The notes under the pieces are model-generated. The model did not search any database, was not told where the DNA came from, and saw only the letters and a list, made by a program, of their open reading frames with translations. A stretch of DNA of 64,000 bases from Verrucomicrobiota bacterium (lineage in GTDB: Bacteria > Verrucomicrobiota > Verrucomicrobiia > Opitutales > Opitutaceae). The translations under genes were made by a program, and so were the position numbers. Positions 26,034 through 34,481 of the stretch are shown here, piece by piece. The stretch spans positions 1 to 64,000 of the forward strand of contig JAFEGO010000073.1 of NCBI GenBank assembly GCA_018239845.1, written 5' to 3'. Position 1 is the first letter of the stretch, and each line of letters begins with the position of its first letter.

Positions 26034-26429
26034 TTAGACAGAGGCGGCAAGCGTCGCGAGCTGGCCGGCGACGGAGGACTCGTAGGTGTCGTCGCCGACG
26101 CGGACGCGGAGGCCGGCGAGGAGCGCGGCGTTGGGCTTCGCGACGACGGAGACGGGACGGCTGTACTTCTTGGTCATCGCGGCGGCGATGGAGGCGAGGA
26201 CGGCCTCGCTGACGGCGCCGGCGTGCTCCACCACGGCCTGGCCGCGGGCAAACTCGGCGGCGACGAGGCGCTGGTAGGCCTTGAGGACGGCGAGCGTGTT
26301 CGCGGGGCGGTGCTTCTCGACGTACTCAAGGACGCCGGCGACGCGCTCGGCGGACAGCGAGCCGTTCACGACGCTCAGCTTGAAGAACTGGCGGGCGAGG
26401 AGCTGGACTTGTTTTTTGCCGGAGGCCAT
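26034..26429 (-). CDS. atpH: ATP synthase F1 delta subunit (short form)
   Basis: The position between atpF and atpA and the C-terminal stretch NAALLAGLRVRVGDDTYESSVAGQL identify it as delta, the peripheral-stalk link to F1. At 131 residues it is much shorter than the usual 175-185. The N-terminal helical bundle (MASGKKQVQLLARQFFKLS onward) is compressed, while the C-terminal beta/helix segment is present. No frameshift is evident, so it appears to be a natural short form. A 7-bp repeat array lies just upstream of the start. Confidence 0.85.
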   Translation of the reverse strand: MASGKKQVQLLARQFFKLSVVNGSLSAERVAGVLEYVEKHRPANTLAVLKAYQRLVAAEFARGQAVVEHAGAVSEAVLASIAAAMTKKYSRPVSVVAKPNAALLAGLRVRVGDDTYESSVAGQLATLAASV

Positions 26430-26434
26430 CGAGC

Positions 26435-26462
26435 GAGTTGAGAGTTGAGAGCTGAGAGTTGA
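26435..26462. repeat. Heptad repeat array between atpF and atpH
   Basis: There are four consecutive GAGTTGA units (the third is GAGCTGA) starting at 26435, 26442, 26449 and 26456, followed by a degenerate fifth. It is the same unit as the 9732-9766 cassette in oleC. It occupies the space directly before the atpH start on the transcribed strand, where a ribosome-binding site would be expected. Confidence 0.85.
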
Positions 26463-26476
26463 GAGACCGGCGCGAC

Positions 26477-27049
26477 TTAGACGTTGGTGAGCTCGCGGCT
26501 GGCGGCGTCGTTGTAGGCGGCGCGATCGGCGTCGGAGAGCTTCTTGGCGAGGACGCGCTCGGTGGTGGTGACCACGAGGCGGGCGATCTCGGCGCGGGCG
26601 TCGGCGAGCATCTTCTTGTGCTCGAGCTCGATCGCCTGCTGGGCCTTGGCGAGGGTGTCGGCGGCGCGCGCGATGGCGTCGGCCTGCTGCTTGTCGGAGA
26701 AATCCTTCGCGGACTTGCGGGCGTCGTCGATGATGCGGGTGGCCTCGGTCTGGGCCTTCTTGATGAGCGCGGCGGTCTCCTGCGCGGTGGCCGCGAGCTT
26801 GGCCTGCATCTGCTCGGCGTACTCGAGGCCGGAGCCGATCTTCTTGTTGCGCTCCTCCATCGCCGCGATGGTGGGCTTGATGCCGAACTTGTAGAGGACG
26901 CCGAAGAGGATCAGGAAGCTGATGATCTGCATCACCAGGAACTTCGGCTCCACGCCGAAGTGCACGAGGGTGTCCTTCATCCCGTCGACGGGATTGGAAG
27001 AGGCGACATGGGCAACGGGTTCGGCGGCGGCGAGCAGGAGATTCAGCAT
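26477..27049 (-). CDS. atpF: ATP synthase Fo b subunit
   Basis: The 190-residue peripheral-stalk subunit has one membrane helix near residues 37-57 ([18 protein letters not shown]). It follows a longer than usual N-terminal region that itself begins hydrophobically ([14 protein letters not shown]) and may be a signal-like segment. A long charged coiled coil runs to the C-terminus. It anchors F1 to Fo. It lies between atpE and atpH. Confidence 0.93.
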   Translation of the reverse strand: MLNLLLAAAEPVAHVASSNPVDGMKDTLVHFGVEPKFLVMQIISFLILFGVLYKFGIKPTIAAMEERNKKIGSGLEYAEQMQAKLAATAQETAALIKKAQTEATRIIDDARKSAKDFSDKQQADAIARAADTLAKAQQAIELEHKKMLADARAEIARLVVTTTERVLAKKLSDADRAAYNDAASRELTNV

Positions 27050-27125
27050 GGCGGGGAAAAGGGAGTTGGCGGCGCGCGAGTCGCGAGACTGCGCGCCGCC
27101 GGTTCAGAAAAACTGGCGGTGTATC

Positions 27126-27329
27126 TTAGTGAGCGAGGAACAGCGCGAGAATGCCGAGACCTTCGGCGAGCGCCATACCGATGATGGCCTGCACGAGGAC
27201 TTTGCCGGAAGCGGCGGGATTGCGACCGACGGCTTCAGCGGCCTTCTGGCCGATGAGACCGACGCCGATAGCGGCGCCGAAGAGACCGATAGCAGAGGCG
27301 ATGTTGCCCGTGATTTCAGCGAGGATCAT
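27126..27329 (-). CDS. atpE: ATP synthase Fo c subunit
   Basis: The 67-residue proteolipid forms the rotor ring. Two helices are joined by the polar loop GRNP, and the ion-carrying carboxylate is Glu56 in MALAEGLGIL. The residue after Glu56 is Gly rather than Ser or Thr, which argues for H+ rather than Na+ coupling, although Gln28 is present in helix one. The ATG at 27329 gives the standard start MILAEITGNI; a longer frame adds 18 polar residues unlike any c subunit. Confidence 0.95.
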   Translation of the reverse strand: MILAEITGNIASAIGLFGAAIGVGLIGQKAAEAVGRNPAASGKVLVQAIIGMALAEGLGILALFLAH

Positions 27330-27407
27330 GTGATGTGGTGGGTTGTTTTGTTGTTGGATTTCCGCCGTGCGCACGCTTGGCACGCTCCCGGCGGTAAAGT
27401 TTAAATC

Positions 27408-28301
27408 TTAATGATGGCCGTCGGCGGCGGGCGCATGCTTGTCGTCGTGCGCGTGGTCGTGGTCGTCGCCGTGGTTGCAGATCAGGCCGATGTACACCGA
27501 GGAGAGCAGCGTAAAGACAGTCGCCTGGATCAGGCCGACGAGCAGCTCCATGAAATAGAAGACAAAGATGAAACCGGTGCCGTGCAGCAGATTCTCGCCG
27601 CCGAAGACATTGCCGAAGAGACGGACGGACAGGGTGAACGGGCGGATCAGGATGGAGAACACCTCGATGCAGCCGACGACCAAGAAGACGAGGGAGAGGA
27701 ACGGATACAGCCAGCCGGGCGTATCGTTTTTGTCGGCCTTGTTGCCGAAGAGATCCCAAAGGATGAGCTTAGGGCCGGCGTACTTGAAGATGATGATGAG
27801 GTACGCGCCGAACGAAACGAGCGCGAGGGCGATGGTGCCGTTGAAGTCGGAGTTGAAGGGACGGATCCACGGAATGAACTCATGGTGACCGTCGGGATAA
27901 ATCTTCTCCGTGCCGAGGGTGCCGACACCGGGGAGGAGGCCCATCCAGTTGTGGATGAGAATAAAGATAAACAGGGTGACCAGCAGGGGGAACGCGGCGG
28001 GGAACGCTTTTTTGCCGATGATCGGCTCGAAGAGCTCGCGCAGCGCCTCGAGCATCGACTCGAAGACGGCCTGGCGCTTGGTCGGCATGATCTGCGGACG
28101 GCGGACGGCCCAGAGGATGACGGCCACGAGCAGCGCGGAGACCACCCAGCCGGTGAGCATGCTGTTGGTGATCGCCCAGCCGCCGCCGAGGTCAAAGAGC
28201 TTGGTCGCGCCGGGCGCGACGCCTTCGCCTTCATTGGCCCACGCGGAGGTGGCGGCGATGAAGGGAGCAAAAATTGCGGCGAGTTTGATGGCTCGGGACA
28301 T
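27408..28301 (-). CDS. atpB: ATP synthase Fo a subunit
   Basis: The 297-residue membrane subunit forms the proton half-channels. The stator arginine is in SILIRPFTLSVRLFGNVFGG, and another hallmark is HNWMGLLPGVGTLG. The N-terminus looks like a cleavable signal peptide (MSRAIKLAAIFAPFIAATSAWA), and the C-terminus ends in a His/Asp-rich tail of about 22 residues (HGDDHDHAHDDKH), unusual for AtpB. It is the first gene of the operon; no atpI is found upstream. The ATG at 28301 was chosen over a TTG at 28331. Confidence 0.95.
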   Translation of the reverse strand: MSRAIKLAAIFAPFIAATSAWANEGEGVAPGATKLFDLGGGWAITNSMLTGWVVSALLVAVILWAVRRPQIMPTKRQAVFESMLEALRELFEPIIGKKAFPAAFPLLVTLFIFILIHNWMGLLPGVGTLGTEKIYPDGHHEFIPWIRPFNSDFNGTIALALVSFGAYLIIIFKYAGPKLILWDLFGNKADKNDTPGWLYPFLSLVFLVVGCIEVFSILIRPFTLSVRLFGNVFGGENLLHGTGFIFVFYFMELLVGLIQATVFTLLSSVYIGLICNHGDDHDHAHDDKHAPAADGHH

Positions 28302-28460
28302 GCGGCGAGAAACGGTTATGGCGAACGACAAAAGGCAGAAGAAAGGCTACTGGCCAGTAGGCCGTCAACCTCTGAAATGGGGGTTCGCAAGAGTGTGGGT
28401 GACAAATTAGCGGCGGCGAGTTTTTCCGGCGGCGATCTTATGCGGGGTGGGGAGCGGATT

Positions 28461-28637
28461 TTTTAGCCACAGATTACACAGATGGGCACTGATAAGATAA
28501 GGTCAGGATCGGCGCTTCGTGGGTATTCGTGACATTCGTGTAAGACATCTGGGTGGGACACGAATCACACGAATGAGGCACGAATTGGGATACCCGGCCT
28601 CAGTCATCTGTGCCCATCTGTGTAATCTGTGGCTAAA
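28461..28637. repeat. Nested repeat: CACAGAT palindrome containing a CACGAAT palindrome
   Basis: The gene-free stretch 28302-28644 holds this element; 28302-28460 shows nothing I recognise apart from being upstream of atpB. The outer arms 28462-28489 and 28610-28637 are perfect 28-base complements, identical in core to the 50-134 repeat. Between them, about 28515-28542 and 28558-28586 form a second inverted repeat of TTCGTG/CACGAAT units. Elsewhere the loop of the CACAGAT palindrome is 17 bases; here it is 120, so one element appears to have inserted into the other. Confidence 0.85.
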
Positions 28638-28644
28638 CCCCACC

Positions 28645-29304
28645 CTACTCTTTTCGCGGCTTGGCGATCAGGGAATGGTAGGTTTCGGCGCGGGCTTGGA
28701 AGACCGTTTCTTGCTCATAGGGCCACGGCTCCGCGCGTATATCCGACGCTATTGCGTTAGGATTTGAGGGTACGAGTGGCACTAACTCCCAGTTTGCGTG
28801 AGAGTTAAACACGATTTCGGTGTCTTTGTAATATGGCGTGAAATCGGTGCGAAAATAGAGGCGCGCCCCCTGCCCTGCCCGTTTGGCCGCGTCGGTCAGA
28901 AAATCGGGCTGCATGATGCGGTGTTTGTGGTGCCGGGCCTTGGGCCAGGGGTCGGGGAAGAGCACGAAGAGCCGCGAGAAGGTCACGCCGGCGGGCAAGG
29001 TCGCGAGAAACAGCCGGGCCTCGGCGTGGATGAAGTGGAGGTTGGCGAGCTTGGCGCGGTCGCGCTTGCGCGTGGCGCGCTCGATGCGGTCGCTCATGAT
29101 ATCGACGCCGATGCAGATCTCATCGGGGTGCGCCTTGGCGTAGGCGGTCAGGAAATGCCCGTGGCCGCAGCCAATCTCCCAGGTAAAGACGGTGGGGCCG
29201 CCGGCGGAGAAAATCGCGTCGAAGCGACCGCGAAGGTCGCTCTGGCGCGAGGCGATGAGAGCGCGGTACTGGTCGGTGCGGTCGGTACGGTCGGCGTTAT
29301 CCAC
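28645..29304 (-). CDS. trmB: tRNA (guanine-N7-)-methyltransferase TrmB
   Basis: The 219-residue SAM enzyme methylates G46 in the tRNA variable loop. The SAM site is WEIGCGHGHFL, followed by GVDIMSDRI. The family signature is FPDPWPKARHHKHRI. The start is the GTG at 29304 (reading MDNADRTDRTDQ), since no ATG exists before the SAM motif; this GTG lies in CCGTGGATAA, which resembles the end of the CACGGAT repeats. The first codons contain a 9-bp tandem repeat (ACCGACCGY, three copies). It is the last minus-strand gene before the long intergenic repeat. Confidence 0.93.
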   Translation of the reverse strand: MDNADRTDRTDQYRALIASRQSDLRGRFDAIFSAGGPTVFTWEIGCGHGHFLTAYAKAHPDEICIGVDIMSDRIERATRKRDRAKLANLHFIHAEARLFLATLPAGVTFSRLFVLFPDPWPKARHHKHRIMQPDFLTDAAKRAGQGARLYFRTDFTPYYKDTEIVFNSHANWELVPLVPSNPNAIASDIRAEPWPYEQETVFQARAETYHSLIAKPRKE

Positions 29305-29351
29305 GGATTAACGGCTGACGGTGGCAGCGTGCGCAAGGTGGACAAGGCACA

Positions 29352-29431
29352 TTTTAACCACGGATGGACGCGGATGAACACGGATCAATCCTTCCATATC
29401 CGTGTTCATCCGCGTCCATCCGTGGTTAAAA
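29352..29431. repeat. Perfect inverted repeat, CACGGAT family
   Basis: The arms 29352-29385 and 29398-29431 are perfect 34-base complements with a 12-base loop. Each begins TTTTAACCACGGATGGACGC and holds three CACGGAT-type units about 10 bases apart. It lies six bases beyond the mnmG stop and between mnmG and trmB on the minus strand. On either strand it ends in a short T-run, so it might act as a terminator. Confidence 0.9.
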
Positions 29432-29437
29432 AATCGC

Positions 29438-31306
29438 TCAGTCCCCTCCCCTGCCCTTTTCACGGCCGGCTTCCAGCATGATCATCAAAAGGCTTACATC
29501 CGAGGGATTTACACCACTCACGCGGCTGGCTTGGCCGAGAGTCAAGGGCTTGATTTCGTTGAGTTTGAGCGCACTTTCGCGGCGCAATCCCCTCACCTCC
29601 AGATAGTTAAGATCGGCGGGCAGGCGGATCTTGTCCACGTGGGCGAGTTTCTCGACGTGGCGCTGTTCTCGGGCTAGATAGCCTTGATAACCAATGCGAT
29701 ACGATACCTCATCGCGGATGACAGCCGGCGCGGCCAGGAAGTCGGGCGGTAGCACCGCGGCCTCCTTCTCGCGGCGGATGGCCTCGGCCCAGGTGCCGCC
29801 CTTGGTGCGGCCGGACTCCAGTTTGGCGACCCAGGCTTGGATATCGGCGGCCTTCTGCTCGATGCGCGCGAGGCGGCTCGGCGAGAGCAGCCCGTGGGCC
29901 TTGGCGTGGTGCAGGAGGCGGAGCTCGGCGCTGCCGTGGTTGAAGAGCAGGCGGTGCTCGGCCCGGCTGGTGAACATGCGGTACGGCTCATTCGTGCCCT
30001 TGGTGACGAGGTCGTCGATCAGGACGCCGATGTAGGCCTCATGGCGCTGCAGAATCAGCGGTTCCCCTCCCCTCACCTTGTTGACCGCATTGACGCCCGC
30101 CACCAGGCCCTGGGCGGCGGCCTCCTCGTAGCCGGAGGTGCCGTTGATCTGGCCGGCGAAGAAGAGGTTTTCGACCTTCTTGGACTCCAGGGACGCGTAG
30201 AGCTGCGTGGGCGGCGCGAAGTCGTACTCCACGGCGTAGGCCGGGCGCAGGAGCCGGGCATTCTCGAGGCCCGGGATGCTGTGCACCATGTCGAGCTGGA
30301 CGTCGAACGGCAGACTTGTTGACAAGCCATTCACATAAAATTCGTTGGTCGCCCTCCCCTCTGGTTCGAGGAAAAGCAGGTGCCGCGGCTTGTCGGCAAA
30401 GCGCACGAATTTGTCCTCAATACTTGGGCAATACCTTGGTCCTACGCCCTCTATCTCGCCGCTGTACATGGCGGACTTGTGGAGATTGTCCCGGACGAGC
30501 CGCGCGGTCTCATCCGTGGTGTAGGTCATCCAGCACGAAACTTGTTCACAACCGGGCGCCCAGCCGAGGCGGCGTTCCCCGGTGTGTTCCACGTGGAACA
30601 ATTCGGCCTCATCGCGGGTGTCGTGGAACGCAAAGAGCGTCGGCGTGGCATCGCCTTTCTGCTCCTCCATCTTGCTGAAATCGAGGCTGCGGCCCAGCAA
30701 GCGCGGCGGCGTACCGGTCTTAAGCCGGCGGAGCTCGATTCCAGCCTCCAGGAAGCTCGCGGAAAGCGTCTTGGCGCTAAAGTCGCCCAACCGGCCACCT
30801 TCGTTCTTATTCTGGCCGATATGCATCAGGCCGCGCAGAAACGTGCCCGTGGTGACCACCACCGTACGCCCATGGAAATCGAGGTCCAGATTGGTCCGGC
30901 AGCCGATAACCTTGCCGTGGCTGAAAATCAGGCCCGTAACGGTGGCTTGGAAGATCTCCAGATTGGGCTGGAGCTCCAGGGTGTGCTTGAGGCGGAATTG
31001 GTAGGCTTTCTTGTCGCATTGGGCCCGGGGCGACTGGACGGCCGGGCCCTTGGACTCATTGAGCAGGCGGAACTGGATGCCGGTGACATCGGTATTGATG
31101 GCCATCTCACCGCCGAGGGCGTCGATTTCGCGCACCATCTGGCCCTTGGCGAGGCCGCCAATAGCCGGATTGCAGCTCATCTGGGCAATGGTGTCGATAT
31201 TGCCGGTCAGGAGCAGGGTGCGGGCGCCCATGCGGGCGGCGGCCAGGGCGGCCTCGACACCGGCATGACCGGCACCGCAGACGATGACATCGTAACTGGA
31301 AGACAT
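29438..31306 (-). CDS. mnmG: tRNA uridine-5-carboxymethylaminomethyl modification enzyme MnmG
   Basis: The 622-residue FAD enzyme works with MnmE to install the cmnm5 group on wobble uridine 34 of several tRNAs. The FAD loop is [19 protein letters not shown] near the start, followed by [14 protein letters not shown], a GidA signature; GTPPRL and [10 protein letters not shown] are further family motifs. The ATG at 31306 was chosen since [13 protein letters not shown] is the normal N-terminus; the longer frame reaches into the mnmE end. mnmE ends 32 bases upstream on the same strand, so the two partners are co-transcribed. Confidence 0.97.
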   Translation of the reverse strand: MSSSYDVIVCGAGHAGVEAALAAARMGARTLLLTGNIDTIAQMSCNPAIGGLAKGQMVREIDALGGEMAINTDVTGIQFRLLNESKGPAVQSPRAQCDKKAYQFRLKHTLELQPNLEIFQATVTGLIFSHGKVIGCRTNLDLDFHGRTVVVTTGTFLRGLMHIGQNKNEGGRLGDFSAKTLSASFLEAGIELRRLKTGTPPRLLGRSLDFSKMEEQKGDATPTLFAFHDTRDEAELFHVEHTGERRLGWAPGCEQVSCWMTYTTDETARLVRDNLHKSAMYSGEIEGVGPRYCPSIEDKFVRFADKPRHLLFLEPEGRATNEFYVNGLSTSLPFDVQLDMVHSIPGLENARLLRPAYAVEYDFAPPTQLYASLESKKVENLFFAGQINGTSGYEEAAAQGLVAGVNAVNKVRGGEPLILQRHEAYIGVLIDDLVTKGTNEPYRMFTSRAEHRLLFNHGSAELRLLHHAKAHGLLSPSRLARIEQKAADIQAWVAKLESGRTKGGTWAEAIRREKEAAVLPPDFLAAPAVIRDEVSYRIGYQGYLAREQRHVEKLAHVDKIRLPADLNYLEVRGLRRESALKLNEIKPLTLGQASRVSGVNPSDVSLLMIMLEAGREKGRGGD

Positions 31307-31338
31307 GAAAGATAAGGGCAGGGGAGTAATCGCAGCGA

Positions 31339-32697
31339 TCACTTGCCGATGCAGAAGGTGGCGAAGAGAGCGTCGAGCATGCGCTCGTTATCGACCTTGC
31401 CGGAGATCTCGCCGTAAGCGGCGAGGATGCCGCGGAGATCGCTGGCGAGGAGCTCAACCGGGGCGTTGGTGGTGAGCTTGGCTTGGGCATCGGCGAGGCC
31501 TTGGCGAGCCTGGGTGAGGGCGTGCGCGTGACGGGCGTTGATGGCGATTTGATCGTTGCCGGCGTCGAGTTGAAAACGGTCGGCGCAGCGGATAATCGCC
31601 GCGGTCAATTCCTCGAATCCGGCGCCCGTCAAAGCGGAGATTTGGAGGGTAGGGGAGGGCGAGTTTCGAGCGATTTTACTATTATGTAAGTCGCTCTTAT
31701 TAAATATATTTATGGAATTTTCTGCGGTGACCCGAGAGGCGAAGGCAGGGGGGAGGGGAGGCGGCGAAAAACCGGGCTCCGCGGCGTCGTAAACGAAAAG
31801 AAAAAGGTCGGCTTCGGCGGCGCGCTCGAGGGTCTTTTCGATGCCGAGTTTTTCGAGCGGCTGGGGGGTCGGATTGAGGCCGGCGGTGTCGATGATCCGG
31901 AGGCAGTGCGGACCGACAATGATGCGCTCTTCGATGAAATCGCGGGTGGTGCCGGCCTCCGGGCTGACCAGCGCGCGATCTCGGCCGACGAGGCGGTTGA
32001 GGAGGCTGCTTTTGCCGACGTTGGGGGCGCCGAGGATGACGGTCTTAATGCCGTCGCGGAGGAGTTCGCCGTAGTGGCGGGTGGCGAGCAGGCGGTCGGT
32101 CTCGCGGGCGAGCCGGGCGAGTTCGTCAGCGACAATCTTACGGTCCTCAGTCGGCAGGTCCTCGTCCGGGAAGTCGATATAGGCCTCCACGCGGGCCAGG
32201 ATTTGCAGGAGGGAGCCGATCAGGGCATCCATCTGGCGGCCTAGGGAGCCGCGAAGCTGTTGATTGGCAGAGGCTAACGCGCGTTCGCTGCGGGCGTGAA
32301 TCAGATCCATCACCGCCTCGGCGCGGCTGAGGTCCATGCGATGGTTGAGAAAGGCGCGCTGGGTGAACTCGCCGGGCTCGGCCGGACGGCAACCGCGGGC
32401 GCACAGGTCCTCCAGGAGGCGTTGGGCGATGTAGGGGTTGCCGTGGCAGGCGATTTCTAGGGAGTCCTCCCCAGTGTACGAGGCCGGGCCTTGGAAAAAG
32501 GTAAAAACGACATCATCGACCAGCACGCCAGCCGCATCCCGGTAGTCGCCGTGGGTGGCGTGACGGGGAACAAGCGCCTTCCCGCCAAGCGCGGTCGCGA
32601 GTGCGGCTGCCGCCGGGCCGCTGACGCGCAACATCGCAATGGCCGACGTCCCGGTGGGCGTGGCGATGGCGGCGATGGTATCGGAAAGCGGAAGCAT
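31339..32697 (-). CDS. mnmE: tRNA modification GTPase MnmE
   Basis: The 452-residue partner of MnmG has the N-terminal formyl-THF-binding domain ([20 protein letters not shown]), the G domain (G1 [15 protein letters not shown]2 region [10 protein letters not shown]3 DTAG, G4 NKSD) and the C-terminal CIGK with its catalytic Cys. The segment around G4 (about 31675-31735) is strikingly AT-rich (runs such as TTAAATATATTTAT) in an otherwise GC-rich gene, yet the NKSD motif is preserved. Confidence 0.97.
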   Translation of the reverse strand: MLPLSDTIAAIATPTGTSAIAMLRVSGPAAAALATALGGKALVPRHATHGDYRDAAGVLVDDVVFTFFQGPASYTGEDSLEIACHGNPYIAQRLLEDLCARGCRPAEPGEFTQRAFLNHRMDLSRAEAVMDLIHARSERALASANQQLRGSLGRQMDALIGSLLQILARVEAYIDFPDEDLPTEDRKIVADELARLARETDRLLATRHYGELLRDGIKTVILGAPNVGKSSLLNRLVGRDRALVSPEAGTTRDFIEERIIVGPHCLRIIDTAGLNPTPQPLEKLGIEKTLERAAEADLFLFVYDAAEPGFSPPPLPPAFASRVTAENSINIFNKSDLHNSKIARNSPSPTLQISALTGAGFEELTAAIIRCADRFQLDAGNDQIAINARHAHALTQARQGLADAQAKLTTNAPVELLASDLRGILAAYGEISGKVDNERMLDALFATFCIGK

Positions 32698-32788
32698 GGC
32701 TCAGCCTAAGCCATTTCCCGCGAAAATAGGAAAGGAAAAGACGTTTGTGTCCGATAGTGTCCGATTACGGCGGCGTCCGCCGGCGACC

Positions 32789-33382
32789 CTACAAACGAAC
32801 CGCGCGCAAAATTTTCACCGGCGGCGTGAGTTTCTGGCGCTCGGCTGGAGCCTGCTGGATCGCGCGAACCACGTCCATGCCCCGTACAACCCGGCCGAAT
32901 ACAGCGAAGCCCTGGCCGTCGGCGTTGCGCTTGCCGCCGAAGTCGAGCTCGGGCTGGGCGCCGACGCAGATGAAGAAATCCGAGGTCGCGGTGTCGGGGC
33001 CATCGCGCGCCATCGAGATCGCGCCGTCGATGTGTCTGAGGCCGGTGTCGCGCGTACGCTCGAGCGCGATCTTCGGGCCGTCTTCCTTGAGGTGCGCGGG
33101 GTTGATGCCGGCCTGGACGACCTCTATCTTGACCGGCGTGGTGCCCTGGTTGTCGGGCTTCACCGTGCGATGAAAGACGCCCCCGTTGTAAAAGCCGCGG
33201 TCCAGGTAGCGCAGGAAGTTGGCCGTCGTCGCCGGGGCGTGCACGGGATCCAGCGCGAGCTCGATCTCACCGCGGTCCGTCGTGAGGAGCACACGAACCG
33301 GCGCGGCAGGCTCGGCGGAAAATAGCGTAACTGAAAATAAAATACCGAATAGGGTGAGAAGGCGGCGAGGGAAGTTCATCAT
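32789..33382 (-). CDS. Exported cyclophilin-type peptidyl-prolyl isomerase
   Basis: The 197-residue protein has a signal peptide (MMNFPRRLLTLFGILFSVTLF, then SAEPAAP) and a cyclophilin fold: TTDRGEIELALDPVHAPATTANFLRYL, GVFHRTV with the catalytic Arg, and SDFFICVG. It would accelerate proline isomerisation in exported proteins in the periplasm. Two ATGs are adjacent at the start (33382 and 33379). A CACGAAT repeat lies upstream. Confidence 0.88.
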   Translation of the reverse strand: MMNFPRRLLTLFGILFSVTLFSAEPAAPVRVLLTTDRGEIELALDPVHAPATTANFLRYLDRGFYNGGVFHRTVKPDNQGTTPVKIEVVQAGINPAHLKEDGPKIALERTRDTGLRHIDGAISMARDGPDTATSDFFICVGAQPELDFGGKRNADGQGFAVFGRVVRGMDVVRAIQQAPAERQKLTPPVKILRAVRL

Positions 33383-33402
33383 AAAGAAAGGGCTGATTTT
33401 TT

Positions 33403-33463
33403 ACACGAATCGCACGAATGGATCACGAATTCATTCTTCGTGAAAAATTCGCGGAATTCGTGT
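33403..33463. repeat. Inverted repeat, CACGAAT family
   Basis: The left arm 33403-33431 has three CACGAAT units spaced 9 and 11 bases apart. The right arm 33437-33463 carries the complementary TTCGTG/ATTCG units less perfectly. Related copies lie inside 28461-28637 and at 52273-52336. It sits between the cyclophilin start and the GH43 stop. Confidence 0.8.
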
Positions 33464-33480
33464 CTTTCGCCGCGGGCCTC

Positions 33481-34401
33481 TTACGAGGGCAGGGGAGGGT
33501 GGAGGCGGAGCGTGCCGCCGGCTTCCTCGAGGGGGAAGAAGCGCGGGTGCTCGGGCGCAGGGCTGTTGGGTTGGTGTAGCGTGAGGTACTGCACGCCGTC
33601 GAAACCGTTGAAAATCATCGCGTGACCACCGTCAGTGTCGAAGAACGGTTTTTCGTCGAAAACCCACGGGCCGTGCAGCGCACCCGATGGCGAGCGGGCG
33701 AGGCCGGTGGCATAGCCGGTCGCGGTCCAGCTGGAGAAGAGCAGAGCGAGCGTGCCGTCGCGCAGACGGAAGGGCCACGCGCCGTCGGCGACGTAACAGG
33801 GCGGCAGATTTTCTTTCACGCGCTCGGCTTGCCACGGTGGTGTCTTCACCCATGGCGCGGCGTTGACGGGGAAGACCTCGATGGCCTCGCCCGCTGCGGC
33901 GGAGAAATCCTCGCGCAGCGGCACGGCGGAGTAGCGGCCGACGGTGACCTGCGGCCAGTCGCGGGAAAAGATCATCCACGGCCGGCCGTCGGGGGCGACG
34001 TGGAGCGTGCCATCGAGGCACTCGCAGTCGGCGGGGGTGACCGGCCCGGCGCTGTGCGGACGGAAAGGCCCGAGCGGATGATCCGCGACGAGGATCTGCG
34101 TACCGCGGTGGACGGTCGGCGACGCAAAGGTCGCGAACATGTAAAACCGCCCGCGCCACGCGTGCACCTCCGGCGCCCAGAACTCATACGGTGCCCAGAA
34201 ATCCGCCGGTGGCCGGAAGGCTGGGAAGGGGCCTTCCCAATGGATCAGATCATGGCTGCGGTACGTGTCGAAGCCCACGCCGGGATGTGAATTCCACGGA
34301 TTCGTATCCGTCGTACCATACAGATAATAAAAACCATCGGCGGCGTGCGGCAGCACGAAAGGGTCGCGGATCTGGATGTCGTTCGCGCGGAGGAGGGGCA
34401 T
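33481..34401 (-). CDS. Glycoside hydrolase family 43-like protein
   Basis: The 306-residue protein reads as a five-bladed beta-propeller glycosidase. IQIRDPFVLPHADGFYYLYG-like sequence near the N-terminus holds the general-base Asp, FWAPEVHAWRGRFYMFAT is typical of the second blade, and LDGTLHVAPDGRPWMIF and VADGAWPF follow. GH43 enzymes are arabinanases, xylosidases and related plant-polysaccharide hydrolases. The precise activity is unknown. It lacks a signal peptide, so it may act on imported oligosaccharides. recA lies upstream on the same strand, with a terminator between. Confidence 0.8.
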   Translation of the reverse strand: MPLLRANDIQIRDPFVLPHAADGFYYLYGTTDTNPWNSHPGVGFDTYRSHDLIHWEGPFPAFRPPADFWAPYEFWAPEVHAWRGRFYMFATFASPTVHRGTQILVADHPLGPFRPHSAGPVTPADCECLDGTLHVAPDGRPWMIFSRDWPQVTVGRYSAVPLREDFSAAAGEAIEVFPVNAAPWVKTPPWQAERVKENLPPCYVADGAWPFRLRDGTLALLFSSWTATGYATGLARSPSGALHGPWVFDEKPFFDTDGGHAMIFNGFDGVQYLTLHQPNSPAPEHPRFFPLEEAGGTLRLHPPLPS

Positions 34402-34410
34402 GGGGCGGAT

Positions 34411-34456
34411 AAAAAAGAAAACCGACGTTCACGCACAGGGCGCAAGCGTCGGTTTT
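34411..34456 (-). terminator. Intrinsic terminator after recA
   Basis: AAAACCGACG (34418-34427) pairs with CGTCGGTTTT (34447-34456). The 19-base loop can partly pair inside. On the minus strand it starts 25 bases past the recA stop and is followed by TTTTCTTTTTT. It separates recA from the GH43 gene. Confidence 0.85.
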
Positions 34457-34481
34457 ATCTGCGAGAGGTTATTCGCCTCGC

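Noticed and set aside
29352..29431. Calling the CACGGAT palindrome a simple terminator for mnmG
   Set aside because: It lies six bases past the mnmG stop and has short T-runs, but it is a member of a repeat family also found where no gene ends. It is kept as a repeat with possible terminator activity.
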